From Cephalotrichum gorgonifer (Eukaryota; Ascomycota; Sordariomycetes; Microascales; Microascaceae): DNA of 64,000 bases. The stretch's first letter is position 1. Every line of letters starts with the position of its first letter. The position numbers and the translations under genes are program-made. Where the stretch lies: positions 1,492,283 to 1,556,282 of the forward strand of contig ONZQ02000001.1 in assembly GCA_900312665.1 (NCBI GenBank). The letters are read 5' to 3'. The notes under the pieces were generated by a model, which was not told the DNA's origin, did not search any database, and saw nothing but the letters and a program-made list of their open reading frames with translations. This document shows positions 25,101-37,411 of the stretch, in pieces.

Positions 25101-25943
25101 TACCTGTCGACGCTCATGCTTAGGACGTTCCCCAAGCGGAAGCAGGTGTTCGTGCCGCAGGCAGTGTGCAAGACCACGGTTCCCGAGGAGTTCATGGTGC
25201 TGCTGTCCCAGCGACGACGATGGATCAACTCGACCGTACACAACCTCATGGAGCTCATCCTGGTCCGTGATCTGTGCGGTACCTTCTGCTTCAGTATGCA
25301 GTTCGTCGTCTTTATTGAGCTGATGGGAACACTCGTCCTGCCTGCCGCCATTGCGTTCACCTTCTACGTTGGTAAGTAACGAGCGAGCACCCGTGAACCT
25401 TTTCTTCCTCTCTCCCGTCTCCTATGTCATATGAGGAAGTATTTTTTTGGAGGGGAGACCTTAGCTAACGTGGATTTCACACCATCAGTCATTATTTCTA
25501 TCATCCGCTCGCCGGTGCAAATTATCCCGCTGGTCCTACTTGCTCTTATCCTCGGTCTCCCCGCCGTCCTCGTTGTGGTTACGGCCCACTCGTGGGCGTA
25601 TATCGCGTGGATGCTCATCTACCTGGTCTCGTTGCCGGTTTGGAACTTCGTCCTGCCCGTATACGCCTTCTGGAAATTCGACGACTTCTCGTGGGGCGAC
25701 ACTCGGAAGACAGACAACGAGAAGACAAAGAAGGGCGGCATTGAGTACGAGGGCGAGTTTGATAGTAGCAAGATCACAATGAAGAGGTGGGCCGAGTTCG
25801 AGAGGGATCGCAGGGCGCGCCAGCAGTTCTGGGGGTCCCGGGAGAATGTCGTGGGAGGTTCGTCCAGTGCCAGCGGTGGTGCTTGGCCCTCGGAGCCGCC
25901 GTCTTACCCAGATGAGCTCTACCACTCTGACCGCTACGCGTGA
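22140..25943 (+). CDS. CHS3: Class IV (Chs3-type) chitin synthase
   Basis: This plasma-membrane processive glycosyltransferase makes chitin from UDP-GlcNAc. Two exons, 22140-25371 and 25489-25943, give 1228 residues. The intron is GTAAGT…CATCAG with branch GCTAAC, and splicing restores FYVVIISIIRSP. Order: a basic, disordered N-terminus (1-200); two membrane segments (about 206-225 and 240-265); an extracytosolic domain of the cytochrome-b5-like kind typical of class IV enzymes (about 270-490); and another membrane stretch (about 496-531). The GT2 catalytic core follows (about 680-1030), with VDADT, EDR (985-987) and the signature QRRRW (1024-1028). Several C-terminal membrane segments follow, ending with FDDFSWGDTRK on the cytosolic side. 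There is no myosin head, so it is not class V/VII. Activity of this type normally needs the Sel1 activator encoded at 11.3-13.7 kb. Confidence 0.96.
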
Positions 25944-27826
25944 GAGGCATGACGGGACGGCTGATACATACTACTCTGGGGGGGTTTCTCCCCTCATGCT
26001 CATGTTCTTTTTTCTTGTTCTTTTTTCTGTCTTTTCTCGTTCTCCACCTACTTGTATCTGGTTGTACAGACGAGCACACGTTTCTCTAATACGGGTACAT
26101 GGGGGGGTAGGTTACACCACTGCGCAACCTATGGTGACGCCTGCCATGGACTATCCCTGTTTTACTCGCACTCTTACTTTTCTTCTTTTCTTTCTTCTTC
26201 TCTCCTACTCCCCTGTTAGGCCTTATTATAGAAAGCGGCTTTCTAGGAGGCATTTGAGCGGCGTCTTTTTTTTTTTTTAAATTCGGTCGGTCTTCTTTTC
26301 TTTCCTGCTTCTACCACCTTTTTTTTTTCTTGTTGGTTTCCGATTTCTGTTCGGGAGTTGTGTTGGAGTGGCTTTGGCTTTGTACATGGTCTCTCTGTGG
26401 AGGGGGGCGGGTGGCTGCGTGGTGTTTCCTGCTGGTGATCTGTGACGGCACGGGCTTGGGCTCATGGGGAAGTTGATACCGATGTGTTCGACGGGAGGTG
26501 GTGGGTAAGCAGGTGGTTCCGTTCATGTTATAAACAAGCTCCTTGATCCGATTTGTGCTGTGATGGATGGATGGGGCAGCTAGGATGTTTCCTATCCATT
26601 TGCTTACACTTTCTTCGTGTCTGCCAGCAACTCAAAACCTGCGACCTCCGACTTGAAACTTGAAACGTACAGCCTCGTCGTAGTTCTCCATTCGCCAAGG
26701 GTGGGTGGATGTGCTGTTAGTCGGAATGGAGCGGGGTTGATGAGTGTTGCGAGTGAGAGGGCTCGGATACGATCCCGGAAGGGGGGTGACTTAGCATGGA
26801 CGATCATGGGGATGGGGCATGGGCATAGGTATGGGTGAGATGTAGTCGGAGAACAGGCTGGAGGGAGGAGCTAGTAGAGTTACCTACCCACCCATTGCTT
26901 CTAGAACAAGCGAGGTTCTCGGAGGAATATCATGCTCAAGTACTGTTGTTGCTCTCTCTCCCTCGCGGGGCGGGCACGGGACACGGGGTTTCTTGGGCGG
27001 GCACGCGCAGTAAATGTATCTAAGACCAGGGTACGAAGAAGGGGCCTGACCGAAAGCGTGCACCTGCTTGCCTCACATATCTTGTCGGCTCAGTAATTAC
27101 TTGCATTATGTGTTGTTGTGCAACCGCCTCGGGCTTTTTCTTGATGTCGGTTGGGTTTTCTGGGGCTGTCGGGGGCGGGCGTGGGGAATGTGGTTTCATG
27201 GGAAGGAGGGATGGGCGCGGATGGCCTCCGGGAAGGGGACTCGGCTTGTTTCTTTTGTCTGGATGCTTTTTCTCCCCATTGTCATTTTTCTGTCCGTCCC
27301 GGTTCCATGGCGTTGTTCCGTTTCCAACTTACCGACTTGAAGTGTGGTGTGTGGGCGGAACTGAGAGTCCGTACTTGTCGTGGTACTTGAACTTGCAAGG
27401 AGACTTTCCGGGGGAGTCCAATGTGGAGCGAGCGGGACGGAGCTGGGGGATGGATCCACAGGGGACTTCTCCAGCTTTCGAGTGCTACATTAGTATATTA
27501 ATAGTGGACATGTATTCGTGCGGTATGTTACGGGTGTTACGGGTACATCGAGGGCCCCTTGTACCAGAACATCCCTGGGAGCTGCAGGCTCGCCCCGTTG
27601 TGGTCACAAGCCAACCCCGGGATGGATGGGCGGGATGTATGTGCGCCCCGAATGGGAAGTCAGCGCATAGGATTTGCATGGAAGCATACCTGTGGGAAGT
27701 AGGATACGGGGCTACAGCATACAAGTACATGGATCGATCCACGACAGGGAACGGCTAGCAATGCCACTTGTAGTAAGCGGGCAGATGGATGCCAGCGGGG
27801 GGAGGACGGGAGGAACCGTGTACCTG

Positions 27827-28186
27827 TACGAGTACTTATGCTTGCCTGCTGAAAGGGGAGAGCTGCGTCCATAATACGAGTACGGTACCTACTCACCCCC
27901 ACTTGCCCCTATCAAACCCCAGCATCTTGCTCCCGCCCCCAGCTTCCTTCGCTTCTGTGCCCCCGTGACCCCCCCCCCCCTTCTACCCCCCTGTAGTCCG
28001 TGGCCTGGTACTGTACTTCTCCCAAGACCCAGGGTGCGGAACAAGGTGTGGGTAGCAATCAATCATTTACGAAGCAACGCCTCGTTTTTGGCTCTTCCAA
28101 GTGCAAGTTTTATGCCCGCCGCGAGTGAGGCGATAGCGAGATGATGGTAACACAAGCCCCCCAGCACGGAGTACAGTGTACTCGTA
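27827..28186. repeat. Cluster of dispersed TACTCGTA/TACGAGTA motif (3 copies)
   Basis: Exact copies lie at 27827, 27875 and 28179. The last sits in GTACTCGTACTCG, next to a partly matching GTACAGTGTAC. Confidence 0.8.
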
Positions 28187-28597
28187 CTCGATGGTAGGTA
28201 CTATCTGCCAGGTTTGCTTCTCCCCATTCGTTCCTGCGCATGAGGGAGGGGAAGAAGATGTGAGCGACCCAGCCCTTTTTTGCGCCCGTGCCGTCATGGC
28301 TGATGATCACCCTTCCTTCACCTTGGTAAACTCCATTTTCACAATTTCACCATTTCGCCCTCCTCCACCTTCCCAACCACCCCGTCCGTCACCTATCACA
28401 CCGCACAGGCATGCTTGTATATCCCTTCACTCCTCCCCACATCGTAGACATGAGCTTGAGTATGAGCATGAGCACAAAGCTCCACCGAGCGAGACGACCA
28501 CCCGAGCGGCGTCTGGGTTCTCTCGCGGGGCAAGCTTGGGCTTCTCCTACCTACTTGTTTACAACGTGATTTGATCGTCATATGAAGTGTCAAGGAC

Positions 28598-28600
<3 letters not shown>

Positions 28601-28628
<28 letters not shown>
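28601..28628. repeat. (AG)14 microsatellite
   Basis: Fourteen uninterrupted AG dinucleotides. Confidence 0.97.
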
Positions 28629-28632
<4 letters not shown>

Positions 28633-29608
28633 ACCTCCGTTTTGTGGGATCCTGTTCAGCTGGTGTTTCCGTAAGGTTTCCCGCTATTAATAATGCCCCA
28701 ACGGGACTGGGGACTCTCCGCCACCCCCGACCGGCCGGGATGTAACTCGCAAGGTGGGTAGGTTGCAATATGCTGGGGTACAAGGTACTTGTCGTGCCTG
28801 AAGAGCATCCAAGTCGTCACCTTGGGACTCGTCGGGTCTGACCTCACACCTTCCCTCGCCCGAATCCCTCCCACAAACTCTCTCCCTCCACCCCCTTTTT
28901 ACTTACTTCCAACGCAGTAATACTTTCACTCCGGTATATAGAGCCTTGCTAGATTCCATCGTCGACCCAGCTGTTCGTCTCGCGCCTACCAATCTAGAGA
29001 CGTTTCTTACCCCTCCCCTCGCTCACGACCCTTCCTTCCGCAGCCGCCCACCCCCGATCGACCGCCCCTGCCCCATTAAACCTTACCATACATTACCTCG
29101 ACGATCGCCACCCGCCCCACCTGCTTTTCCTACCGTCCGCCCCCTGGGAAACGCTCCCCTCCCCTCCGCAACGCAGACCCCTCCGCCAGTCTTGTGGAAG
29201 CTGGACAATCCCAACCGAGCACCGTAGTCAGACTGAACTGCGGGGGAGCTTGCTTTAATACCCATACGCTACCCCGAAGCGAAGCTCCCTCCAAGAGAAG
29301 GAGAGGAGAACAACTTGGTAGCTGGCCGAGGCCCACAGAGAAGTTAGCTCCGAGGGATAGGATCGCGGACGACCGGAGCCTTCACCGCCTGCCCACCCAC
29401 CCGACCCATCTCATCTCTCCGTCCTCGGACTGCTGTCGCTGTTACCCCCCCCCCTTCACTGGGAAGGGCCCCGATGCGCCCCAGGTTCAAGAGTCTGCGG
29501 AGCGCCGCGGCATAGAAGTCGAAGAAGGCGAGAGGGAATACACGGGCGTCTGTGCTGGCCGGAGGCGGAAGGCGGGAAAAGAGTACCGGCGAAAGGCCCC
29601 CCCGCACC

Positions 29609-31796
29609 ATGCCTCCCGACATATCTCTCGTCTCTCTGCCCGGCGGCGGCGGCCACTACGACTCTACCGACGACCTCTTCGACGTCGAGCATGACTCCTC
29701 ATTATACGACGAGGCGACGACTTTGAATCAGGCACCTCATACTACACACAGCCCCCACGTTTTCGATTACTCGTATACCCTCGCTTCTGCGCAGGTTGGC
29801 GCGGGAGAGGCACAAGAAGCTGCCGCCGCCAGCGCAGGCATGAACGCATTCACCGATGATGCGCTCCTCGCCGATGATGCGCCCCCGAGCGAGCCCGGCC
29901 AGTCCCCGGTTTATTCGGCACCGGGCCCGGCACCGGCATCTGCACTCTCGACACCGAATCACCCACACCCACCATTCCCCCATCATAATACAAATACCTC
30001 GAGCTTAAACGTCGACAGCCCGCTTCTACCATCTACTTTCTCCTATTTCAGCCTCCCTTCGGACTCAATCCCGATTTTCCCCATTCACCAAGCCGACTTC
30101 CCCCCCACCGCCGTCGATCTACCCTTTGGCGGTCTCGACCCCGGACCCGAGGGACTGGACCCTTCTTACCCGCCGGCCTCGCTCCATCTCGACACGGCCA
30201 TCTCAGAGGTCTTAACGCCGGGGATCCTCCCTCCTCAGAACCCCAACCTACTACGGTTCCTAGACCTATGGGCGCGTAGCCGGCCTCCCGAGGCCACGGG
30301 GCCGTCAGCCGCGTTTCCGCGCCCGTCGTATTCGGGTATACAATCGCTCGTCAAGGACAACATAAGAAGTGTCGGCCGCCATGACCTGAGGGGCGATGAG
30401 GCCGACATTCAGGGGATAGACTGGTCGAGTCTCCACATTAAGCGGAATGAGGCCCGGAGGTATCGATTGCACACATACCAGAACTTCGTAAACGTCCCCG
30501 GGTCTGATGTTGTATATGTCAGTCTCCCCCNNNNNNNNNNNNNNNNNNNNCCCCCCCCCCCCCAAAAAAAAAAAAGAAACCCCCCAATTCACCGTGTCTT
30601 TTTTTTTCGTTCGTCACCCCCCGCTTCCTACATGTGCTAACGAGCAACAGCCCGGGTATCCGCATAGGATGCTGCCGAGAAGCGAGAGCTACTTCCGCTT
30701 CCACAGTATGCACCTCCGCAAGAGGAATATCCGCCTCAACCACTTCCAACTCCGCCACATCCTCGCCTCCGCGGGGCGGAACCGCTCCTTCTACCCCGAC
30801 TCCCGGGGCGTCCGGCAGATCAACCCTCTCTCCGGCAAGGACCAGAACGTCATCGACCTTCGGGACATGGAGAGCGGCGGCATCGTGTCGACCCTGGCGG
30901 CGTCGAGTCGCGTGCTCGTGGCCGGCACGTTCAACGGCGAGTACTGCATCAAGAACCTCGACTCCTCGACGACGGGCCACCACACGGGCCAGATAACGGA
31001 CGACGACAGCGGTATCACGACGCACGTACAGGTGTACGGATCACGGGCCTCTGGCGCGCCGACGGCGGCCTTCGCGTCCAACGACCGTGTCTTCCGCACG
31101 CTGGACGTCGAGACGGAGACCTTCACCATGCAGGCGAGGTACAACTTCGCCGTCAACTGCGCCACGCTGTCGCCCGACAAGCGGCTGCGGCTGATGGTGG
31201 GCGACAGCGCGACGGCCGTGGTGGCCGACGCCGAGACGGGCGAGGTGCTCCGCGAGCTCGGCGGCCACCGGGACTACGGGTTCGCGTGCGACTGGTCGGA
31301 CGACGGGTGGACGGTCGCCACGGGCAGCCAGGACATGACGGTCAAGGTGTGGGACGCCCGTCGGTGGTGCGACTCCCGCGGGAGGGGCACGCCCGTCGCG
31401 ACGCTGCGCTCCGAGATGGCGGGCGTGAGGACGCTGAGGTTCTCGCCCGCGGGGGGCGGCGAGAGGGTCCTCGTCGCGGCCGAGGAGGCCGACTTCGTCA
31501 ACGTCATCGACGCCACGACCTTTGCGAGGAAGCAGACGTTCGACGTCTTCGGCGAGATCGGCGGCGTCGACTTCTGCGACGGTGGGCGCGAGCTGCAGGT
31601 GCTGTGCTGCGACTGGATGAGGGGAGGGCTTATGAGGTTCGAGAGGTGCGGCTGGGGAGGGAGGGAGGACCACGCCGAGATGGCCGGCGCGTACGAGGGG
31701 CTCCAGTCGCCGAAGAGGGGGTGGGAGGGCCCGGAGGGCAGGGCGAGGAAGAGGAGGGGCGTAGAGAGGGAGGTTTTCCACCTTGAGCAGTTTTGA
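29609..31796 (+). CDS. WD40-repeat protein of the S. pombe C2A9.03 family
   Basis: Two exons, 29609-30511 and 30651-31796, give 682 residues. The donor GTATAT directly follows GSDV, and the acceptor AGCAACAG (branch GCTAAC) precedes PGYPHRML. The 20-N gap lies wholly inside this intron, so the coding sequence looks intact. The first 220 residues are Pro/Ser/acid-rich and disordered. The C-terminal half carries the blades: VLVAGTFNGEY, NCATLSPDKRLRLMVGD, GHRDYGFACDW, TVATGSQDMTVKVWD, ADFVNVID and DVFGEIGGVDF. These match, in order, the conserved points of the WD40 family named after S. pombe C2A9.03, which also has plant members. The role of that family is not established; WD40 propellers act as interaction platforms. 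It converges on the GH17 gene. Confidence 0.85.
30531..30550. other. Assembly gap (20 N) within an intron
   Basis: Ns are flanked by C5 on the left and by C14 followed by A13 on the right, so a homopolymer stop is likely. The intron size (139 bp as shown) is therefore nominal. Confidence 0.98.
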
Positions 31797-32766
31797 TATC
31801 CCCGGGGTGCGTTGCTTTTGGCTTTGGAGATATCCTTGTTATTTTCTTTTGGGGGGGGGGGGAGGGGAATGGGGGCATGTACACGCATTATGGCCCCTCG
31901 GTCAGTTTCGTAGCCGGTTTTGGTTTGCATGGCGATATATACTTTCGCTGGAAGGGGAAGGGGAGGACCATTACATCTAAATAATATATGGGACGAACTT
32001 GTACGAAAGGACGAGGGGGGGCAAAGACGGGGGAGGAGGAACAGCTGGAACGGAGTACACTTTCGGGCATGGGAATTGGCAGGGGGGGTAGGAGCCATTT
32101 TTATATACACAAATGGTACTGCTATTCACGCAAAATGTCAACGGAGAGTCCTCCCGGAACTTCCGCTTTCTGCTTTCCCTTCCTAGGATCTGGGATTAAT
32201 ATTAGACGCCCACGACCGCAAGTCGGGGACGAATGGCTAGGTATATTGCTACCCCCGAGCCTCAAAAACCAATATGACCTCGTCATGCTTTCCGGGCCAG
32301 TCAGTCGGCTCAACGGGAACCTCGTTCCGCACCCTCCGGAATCGAAACCTCCCACGGGACCACGAAAGCGCAACACCCCATGAAGACCGAAGCGGAACAT
32401 AGAGATACGCGGACACGTCACAAGCATCGCACACCACATGACGAGCTACGCTCTATAGGTATAGCACCGTAAGTTGGGCACCTTGGGGTAAGTTCCATTC
32501 ATTCAAATCATCTCCTTGCGTGATGTGCAGAGCCAAGGGGACTACGGACTGGCTCAACTTCCAGCAATTTGACTACATATCCAGAAGAAGAGAGACAATA
32601 ATGTATATCCGTATCCAACAGGGCGTATAATTAAAAAGACGGGAGGCTTTGCCAATACATACATCTAGCCATTACAACCGCTTCGCTTCGCTCAACACAT
32701 CGCAGGGGCCTAAAAAAGAGAAATGATCAAGAGAGAGTAGAAAGAAGAGAGACAGAGAGAGGTCGC
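31797..32766. other. Convergent intergenic region, WD40 and GH17 3' flanks
   Basis: It contains a G-run (about 31850-31863) and T/A-rich 3' sequence for both genes. No coding region is recognised. Confidence 0.55.
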
Positions 32767-34532
32767 TTAGAAGGCGCCCTCAATGTTGAAGTACGGCTCG
32801 CAGCCGCAGGCGCTGTCTCCCTTCCACAAGGCCTTGCCGTACGTGAAGAAGACGACGTCGGCACCGCAAGTGCTCCTGATGGACTTGACGGCCTCGGCCT
32901 GCTCCGCGATACCGGGAGCAGCGGCACCGTTGACGTTACCCTGGGTGGGCCATCCGCACTCGAGGCTGATGGCGCGCTGCCCGCAGATCTTGGACACGAT
33001 ATCGAGCTGGCCCTGGACGAACTTGCCCGCGTCCGACGGGGAGGTGCCGGCGTTGAAGTACGGGTGCGTGTTAGCACCAGTGATGTCAATGCTGTCGCAG
33101 AGCACGCTGCCCGACTTCTGCCAGACGTCGACGGTCTCGGCGGTGGTGAAGGGTCCCTTGTAGCCGGCGCCGATGAACACGGTCTTGGCGGTGTCGATGA
33201 GCGACTTGAGCTGGTTCGCGTTGCAGAGGCCGCTGAAGATGGACTCGTTACCGATGACGCAGAGGGAGACGAGGTGCCACTTGCCCCAGGCGACGAGCTC
33301 CTCGACCTGCTTCTTCTGGGTACCGCTGTAGCCGCAGCCAGCCTCCTTGACGAAGACACCGATGATGAGCTTCAGACCCGCCTCCTCGACGGCATCACCA
33401 ACGTTCTGGAGGGTGTTGCAGTCGGTGGAGTAGATGCGGAGCGTGTTGAAGCCGAGCGACTTGATCTTCTTGACGTCGGCGAAGACCTGGTCACGCGACT
33501 TGCAGCTGCCCGACGCATCCTCGGTGTAGGGGGTGTAGGTGATGGCCCAGTGGTCCTGGTTGCCACCGCCGAGGCCGTAGTCACCGCCTGAGGGAACTTC
33601 GGGGGTGGGCTTAGGCTCCTCAGGCTTGGGAGCGGGCTCGGGGGCAGGCGCGGGCGCGGGCTCGGGCTGCGGCTCAGGAGCGGGAGTGGGAGCGGGAGTG
33701 GGAGCGGGAGCAGGGGTGGGGCCACCCTCCCAGGGGCAGACGGTAACGTATCCGGTCTCAGTGACGGTGACGACACCAGCGGGCTTGGTGTAGGTACCGG
33801 GCTCGTAGGTGGCGGGGACGGGGTAGACAACGACGGTCTCCTCCTCGACGACCGTCTCAGAGGCCCCAATGGTGTAGGTGCCGGGGGTAGGGCAGACGAA
33901 GGTGGTCAGGCTGAGGGTGCTGGTCACGACACCGCCCGGCTGAGTCGTCTCAACGGCAACGTCGCAGGTGACGGTGGTCGGGGTGTCGACGACGGTCGTG
34001 ACGCCGCCGTAGGTGTTGGTGCCGGGGGTGCACTCGACGGTAGTCGCGGCGCACACGGTGGTTGTCTCGCTGATGGTGATGGTGGTGGCATCCCACGAGT
34101 AGGTGCCAGGCTCAGGGTACTCCGAGACCTCGGGAGTGGGGACGACGGGGGCGGGAGTCTCAGTTGGCGTCGGCTTGTTGATCACTAGATAGATGATTAG
34201 CATTTTGTGACAACAAAGGCGATCTCTCTGTGCGTGCCGTCCCGCCCGTCCGCATCGGGCGCCGGTCGGAGGCGATCAGGTGGGCGTTTCTCGTGACGGT
34301 GAGACCTGGTGGAATTGGGAACTAGGTTAACTCAAGGTCTCTGGGAACACTTACGAGTAGGCTCGCCGTAGATGGTGGTAACATAAGTCGTGCACTTGGG
34401 AAGGCAGGACTCCTCGCCGTAAACGCCGGTTCCCCTCGCGAAGAGCTCGTGGGCACGACGATGGTGGTTGACGTGGGCCGCGCTGGCAGCGCCGGCCATG
34501 GCCACAAGGGCCTTAGCAACTGTTCCCTTCAT
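32767..34532 (-). CDS. btgE: Secreted GH17 beta-1,3-glucan hydrolase/transferase (BtgE type)
   Basis: A cell-wall enzyme acting on beta-1,3-glucan. Two exons, 34532-34355 and 34184-32767, give 531 residues. The intron is GTAAGT…TATCTAG with a GCTAAT-like branch, and splicing restores GEPTLINKPTPTET. A signal peptide covers residues 1-18 (MKGTVAKALVAMAGAASA), followed by Cys pairs. Next comes a Thr-rich wall-binding-like region in which the element PGTYxW/PGTYT recurs, then a long PAPTPEP linker. The GH17 barrel occupies about 275-531. The likely acid/base is E373 in IGNES and the nucleophile E468 in SLECGWPT. Most GH17 members read ETGWP there, so the Cys is unusual. There is no GPI signal at the end (…YFNIEGAF), so attachment would be through the N-terminal region. 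The domain order matches Aspergillus BtgE. Confidence 0.93.
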
Positions 34533-36078
34533 CGTATCGTTTCCTGGATTATTATGATTTTCTGGCACCTGGGGTTTTCTTGCGTCGTTAATGAGCGCCC
34601 GCTGAACGAGTGAAGCGGTAAGTTGGATTGTAAGATGTTGGATGAGAAGTGAAGGAGGAGGAGGGGGGAAGGGAAAGAAAAGGCGAAAGATTGACGAACG
34701 AATGCTTTTCTTTGAAGCGTATTTTGTCTCTCCCCCTTGTGGAGAAGAAGGGGGGCGGACTCTGTAGGCCAAGTGCAGAGGGAGATGAGCTGAGCAGGGA
34801 TACGTGAGATTTGGGTGGCCTATCCGCTCTGCTCATCTCGCCGTCTCACTCCAGGCGCCATGTCCGCGCTGGACCCATAGGGAATAGCGAGGCCAACTGC
34901 CTGGAAGGAGACAGTGGCCCGTCGCTCCTTCTCTTGGGTTACGGTGAGGGAGGAGCCCCTTGCCAAATCCGGCCACATTAGGAACGATACGCGATGTCGT
35001 TGTATGGACATAACCGCGCTAATGCAGGCACAGCTTCAGGTGGCCAGTAAGAAGCCAGACATCCTTCAAGGGTATCCATCCCGACGTCTAAGCGAAGGTT
35101 CCAACGGGTACCTGTACGCCATTATTGTTAGTAAAATTAATACAAGGTACGTCTGTATACCCGCTCGCCACAGGTAATCTCCCGGGATCCGTTTCTCATC
35201 GATTCAGGCAGCTAGCTAGGTTGCTGAGTCCAGGGTACCGTGCTGTACTTTAAAACGAGCACAGGAGGGAGGTAGGCACGGCACCAATGTACGGTTCTCG
35301 GTCTGGACAATAATAAGTAATCCACTAGGCCCCGCCCCATGGCGTACCGGTACCTGCATTCGGACGAGTACAAGTGAGACGCCACTACTAAATGGATACT
35401 TCTGGTAATTAATGCTTCCTGTTCGAGTTCTTCTCTTCCATGCGCCAGGATGAGGGGAGGATTACGACGCAGCATGCACTGCCTTCAATCCCCGATCGGG
35501 TGTAAGAGGACCTCCAAGTTGCCATCCCATGCCGAGATCTCGTATGATGGCTATTTATACTTGACCAGAAGTACGGGTACATCCTCATCTCGTGCGTCGG
35601 GTGGATCGGTGCGGCTCCTTCATGTTCTGGCAGCTCCCTAGTCTTGCGCCACTTGGCGCCAGTCTACTCATACTCATTTGAAATTAGGACACCAATGTGC
35701 TCACCCGGTTGTCAGCTGTGCCGAAGCAGGCATGTGTCGATTATTAGAAGGACCAGCGAGTGGGTTGCTCTGCAAGGAGCAAATATATTGCATAACAAGT
35801 CAGAAACCTAAAAGCAGTAGTGCGGGAATAAGATGAATGGGCCGTAATAGGGGTGCTTGGGGCTCCTCCGTCCCCCGCGAAGGGTTTAAACTAGACCGAC
35901 AAAAGGGGTATGACAGCTCCCAGAATCAGACGAATTAGTCCAAACGATATTGCCACGGCGTCACTTGTGCATAAAAATATATGGGGAGACGCCCCAAGCT
36001 GCGCCAGACACCGTTGATACAGGCACGAGTAATACTTGATGTGGCAATAAATGTTTCCGGTTGCCCGTCGTCTCTCTC

Positions 36079-36112
36079 GTACAAGTACCAGTACAGGTAC
36101 AGGTACTCGTAT
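36079..36112. repeat. GTACNN period-6 array
   Basis: GTAC recurs five times at exact 6-bp intervals (36079, 36085, 36091, 36097, 36103), with spacers AA, CA, AG, AG and TC, then GTAT. The last unit contains the TACTCGTA motif. Confidence 0.9.
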
Positions 36113-37038
36113 AAGGATTAAACTCCTGTCAGAAAGGGGGTGTATTTGATTTGTCTGAGCGCGCTATTGTGGCCAGTCTGAACAGGGGTCCATTTTCTCA
36201 CCGAGGATATTTCCCGGTTCAGCGTTGACCCTGTCCTCCCTTCCACCAAGTGCATCGAACAGATCGGATGGGAAAGCGATTTCCGGTGACAATCGTTAGA
36301 TTGTTTGTCGTCGAAAGTAGATTGGGTCTGCTAAGACTATAGTAAAAAGACGAGTATACCCCCCCCCCCCCACCCCCCCTCCCGTCTGTTTCGTTCCCAG
36401 GCGGGAGCACGGGAGGAAATGAGTTGACCCCGAGGGTGCCAGGAACCCGGATACCAACCATGATTAACGCTATAACAGACGGAAACCCTTCTCATTTATT
36501 TCCGTGTCGGTTTTGACATCTATCGTCCATCCATGCCCTACAAGTAAAATGTTACTGTAGAAAAGCCACTATATACGATACTACGAATAATCATCAAGGT
36601 TGTTCCTTCCGTTGTACGAAGTAGTACGAGTAGCCGGACACTTGCACCTTCTTGGGCAAGCCAAGACGAGTATTATTACCACTAATACTCCACATTTCAA
36701 CCTTTTCCCCCTAGCGCTTGCGATGCCACGCATTTATTCCAAGAAGGGCAGAGATCGGAATGCCAAGCTCAATGTTCAAAAGGATCTTAATCTGGTCTGA
36801 CAGTGGAGAAGTCACAGTGGACTGCCAAAGCGGTTTAGCTTACAATGTTGGTTCAGGCAAGTCCCGAGTAATGGGGGGATGCTCCTGCTCTTGCCCCCAA
36901 GGTGATGCCGAAATTGCAACCCTCCTCCGAGTTCTCGTACTTCGGACAAGAATCCGTTTCTCCGATGAAATGTAGTACCAGTACTCCGTATCGTGTCCAA
37001 TCTCCGGAAGCGTACAGAGTACTTCACTCATACTCGTA
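36104..37038. repeat. Cluster of dispersed TACTCGTA/TACGAGTA motif (3 copies)
   Basis: Exact copies lie at 36104, 36625 and 37031. Confidence 0.8.
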
Positions 37039-37411
37039 CTTGTGATACCCTCCGGTATTCCAAGTGCTCGTATGCCCGATTGCGGGCCCATACTTGACTC
37101 TGCCCTTGGTTCACCAGATGACATGCTCATTCAGAGGCTGGCTATTACTAAACGATAGCTCTGTCATAACCGGGTTTGCATGTATTACTTGTATAAATCA
37201 CCATTACCTCCCCAGAGGCTCTCCTTTTGTGGTTTGCGGGGTCCTTGCTGGCGCGGTGTTGAAATGCAGAAACCCAATTCCTGTATCCTGTAACAGTGAG
37301 GGCTGAGAGCGGAGTATTACCGTGCTACTCTTGCTCGTATCATACATAGTATGAAGTTTGGACGTCAGGCAATGTTTACTAACTAAAGGTGCAACCGAAG
37401 TGAATAATTGT

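Larger units (their letters stand above)
25944..29608. other. Intergenic region between chitin synthase and WD40 gene
   Basis: It begins with the chitin synthase 3' flank (T-rich, 25990-26350). No conserved gene follows. A 216-codon frame at 27108-27758 (+) has no domain and little codon bias. It contains three TACTCGTA motifs (27827-28186), a C12 run near 27969, and (AG)14. The last 600 bp are the C-rich leader of the WD40 gene. Confidence 0.5.

Noticed and set aside
27108..27758. 216-codon + strand ORF starting with ATG
   Set aside because: No recognisable domain, Gly/Cys/Phe-rich, no codon bias, and it runs through sequence full of simple motifs; a chance frame is likely.
30507..30660. 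WD40 gene interrupted by the N gap (two separate ORFs)
   Set aside because: In-phase GTATAT donor and GCTAAC…CAACAG acceptor place the gap inside an intron, so one intact gene is the simpler reading.
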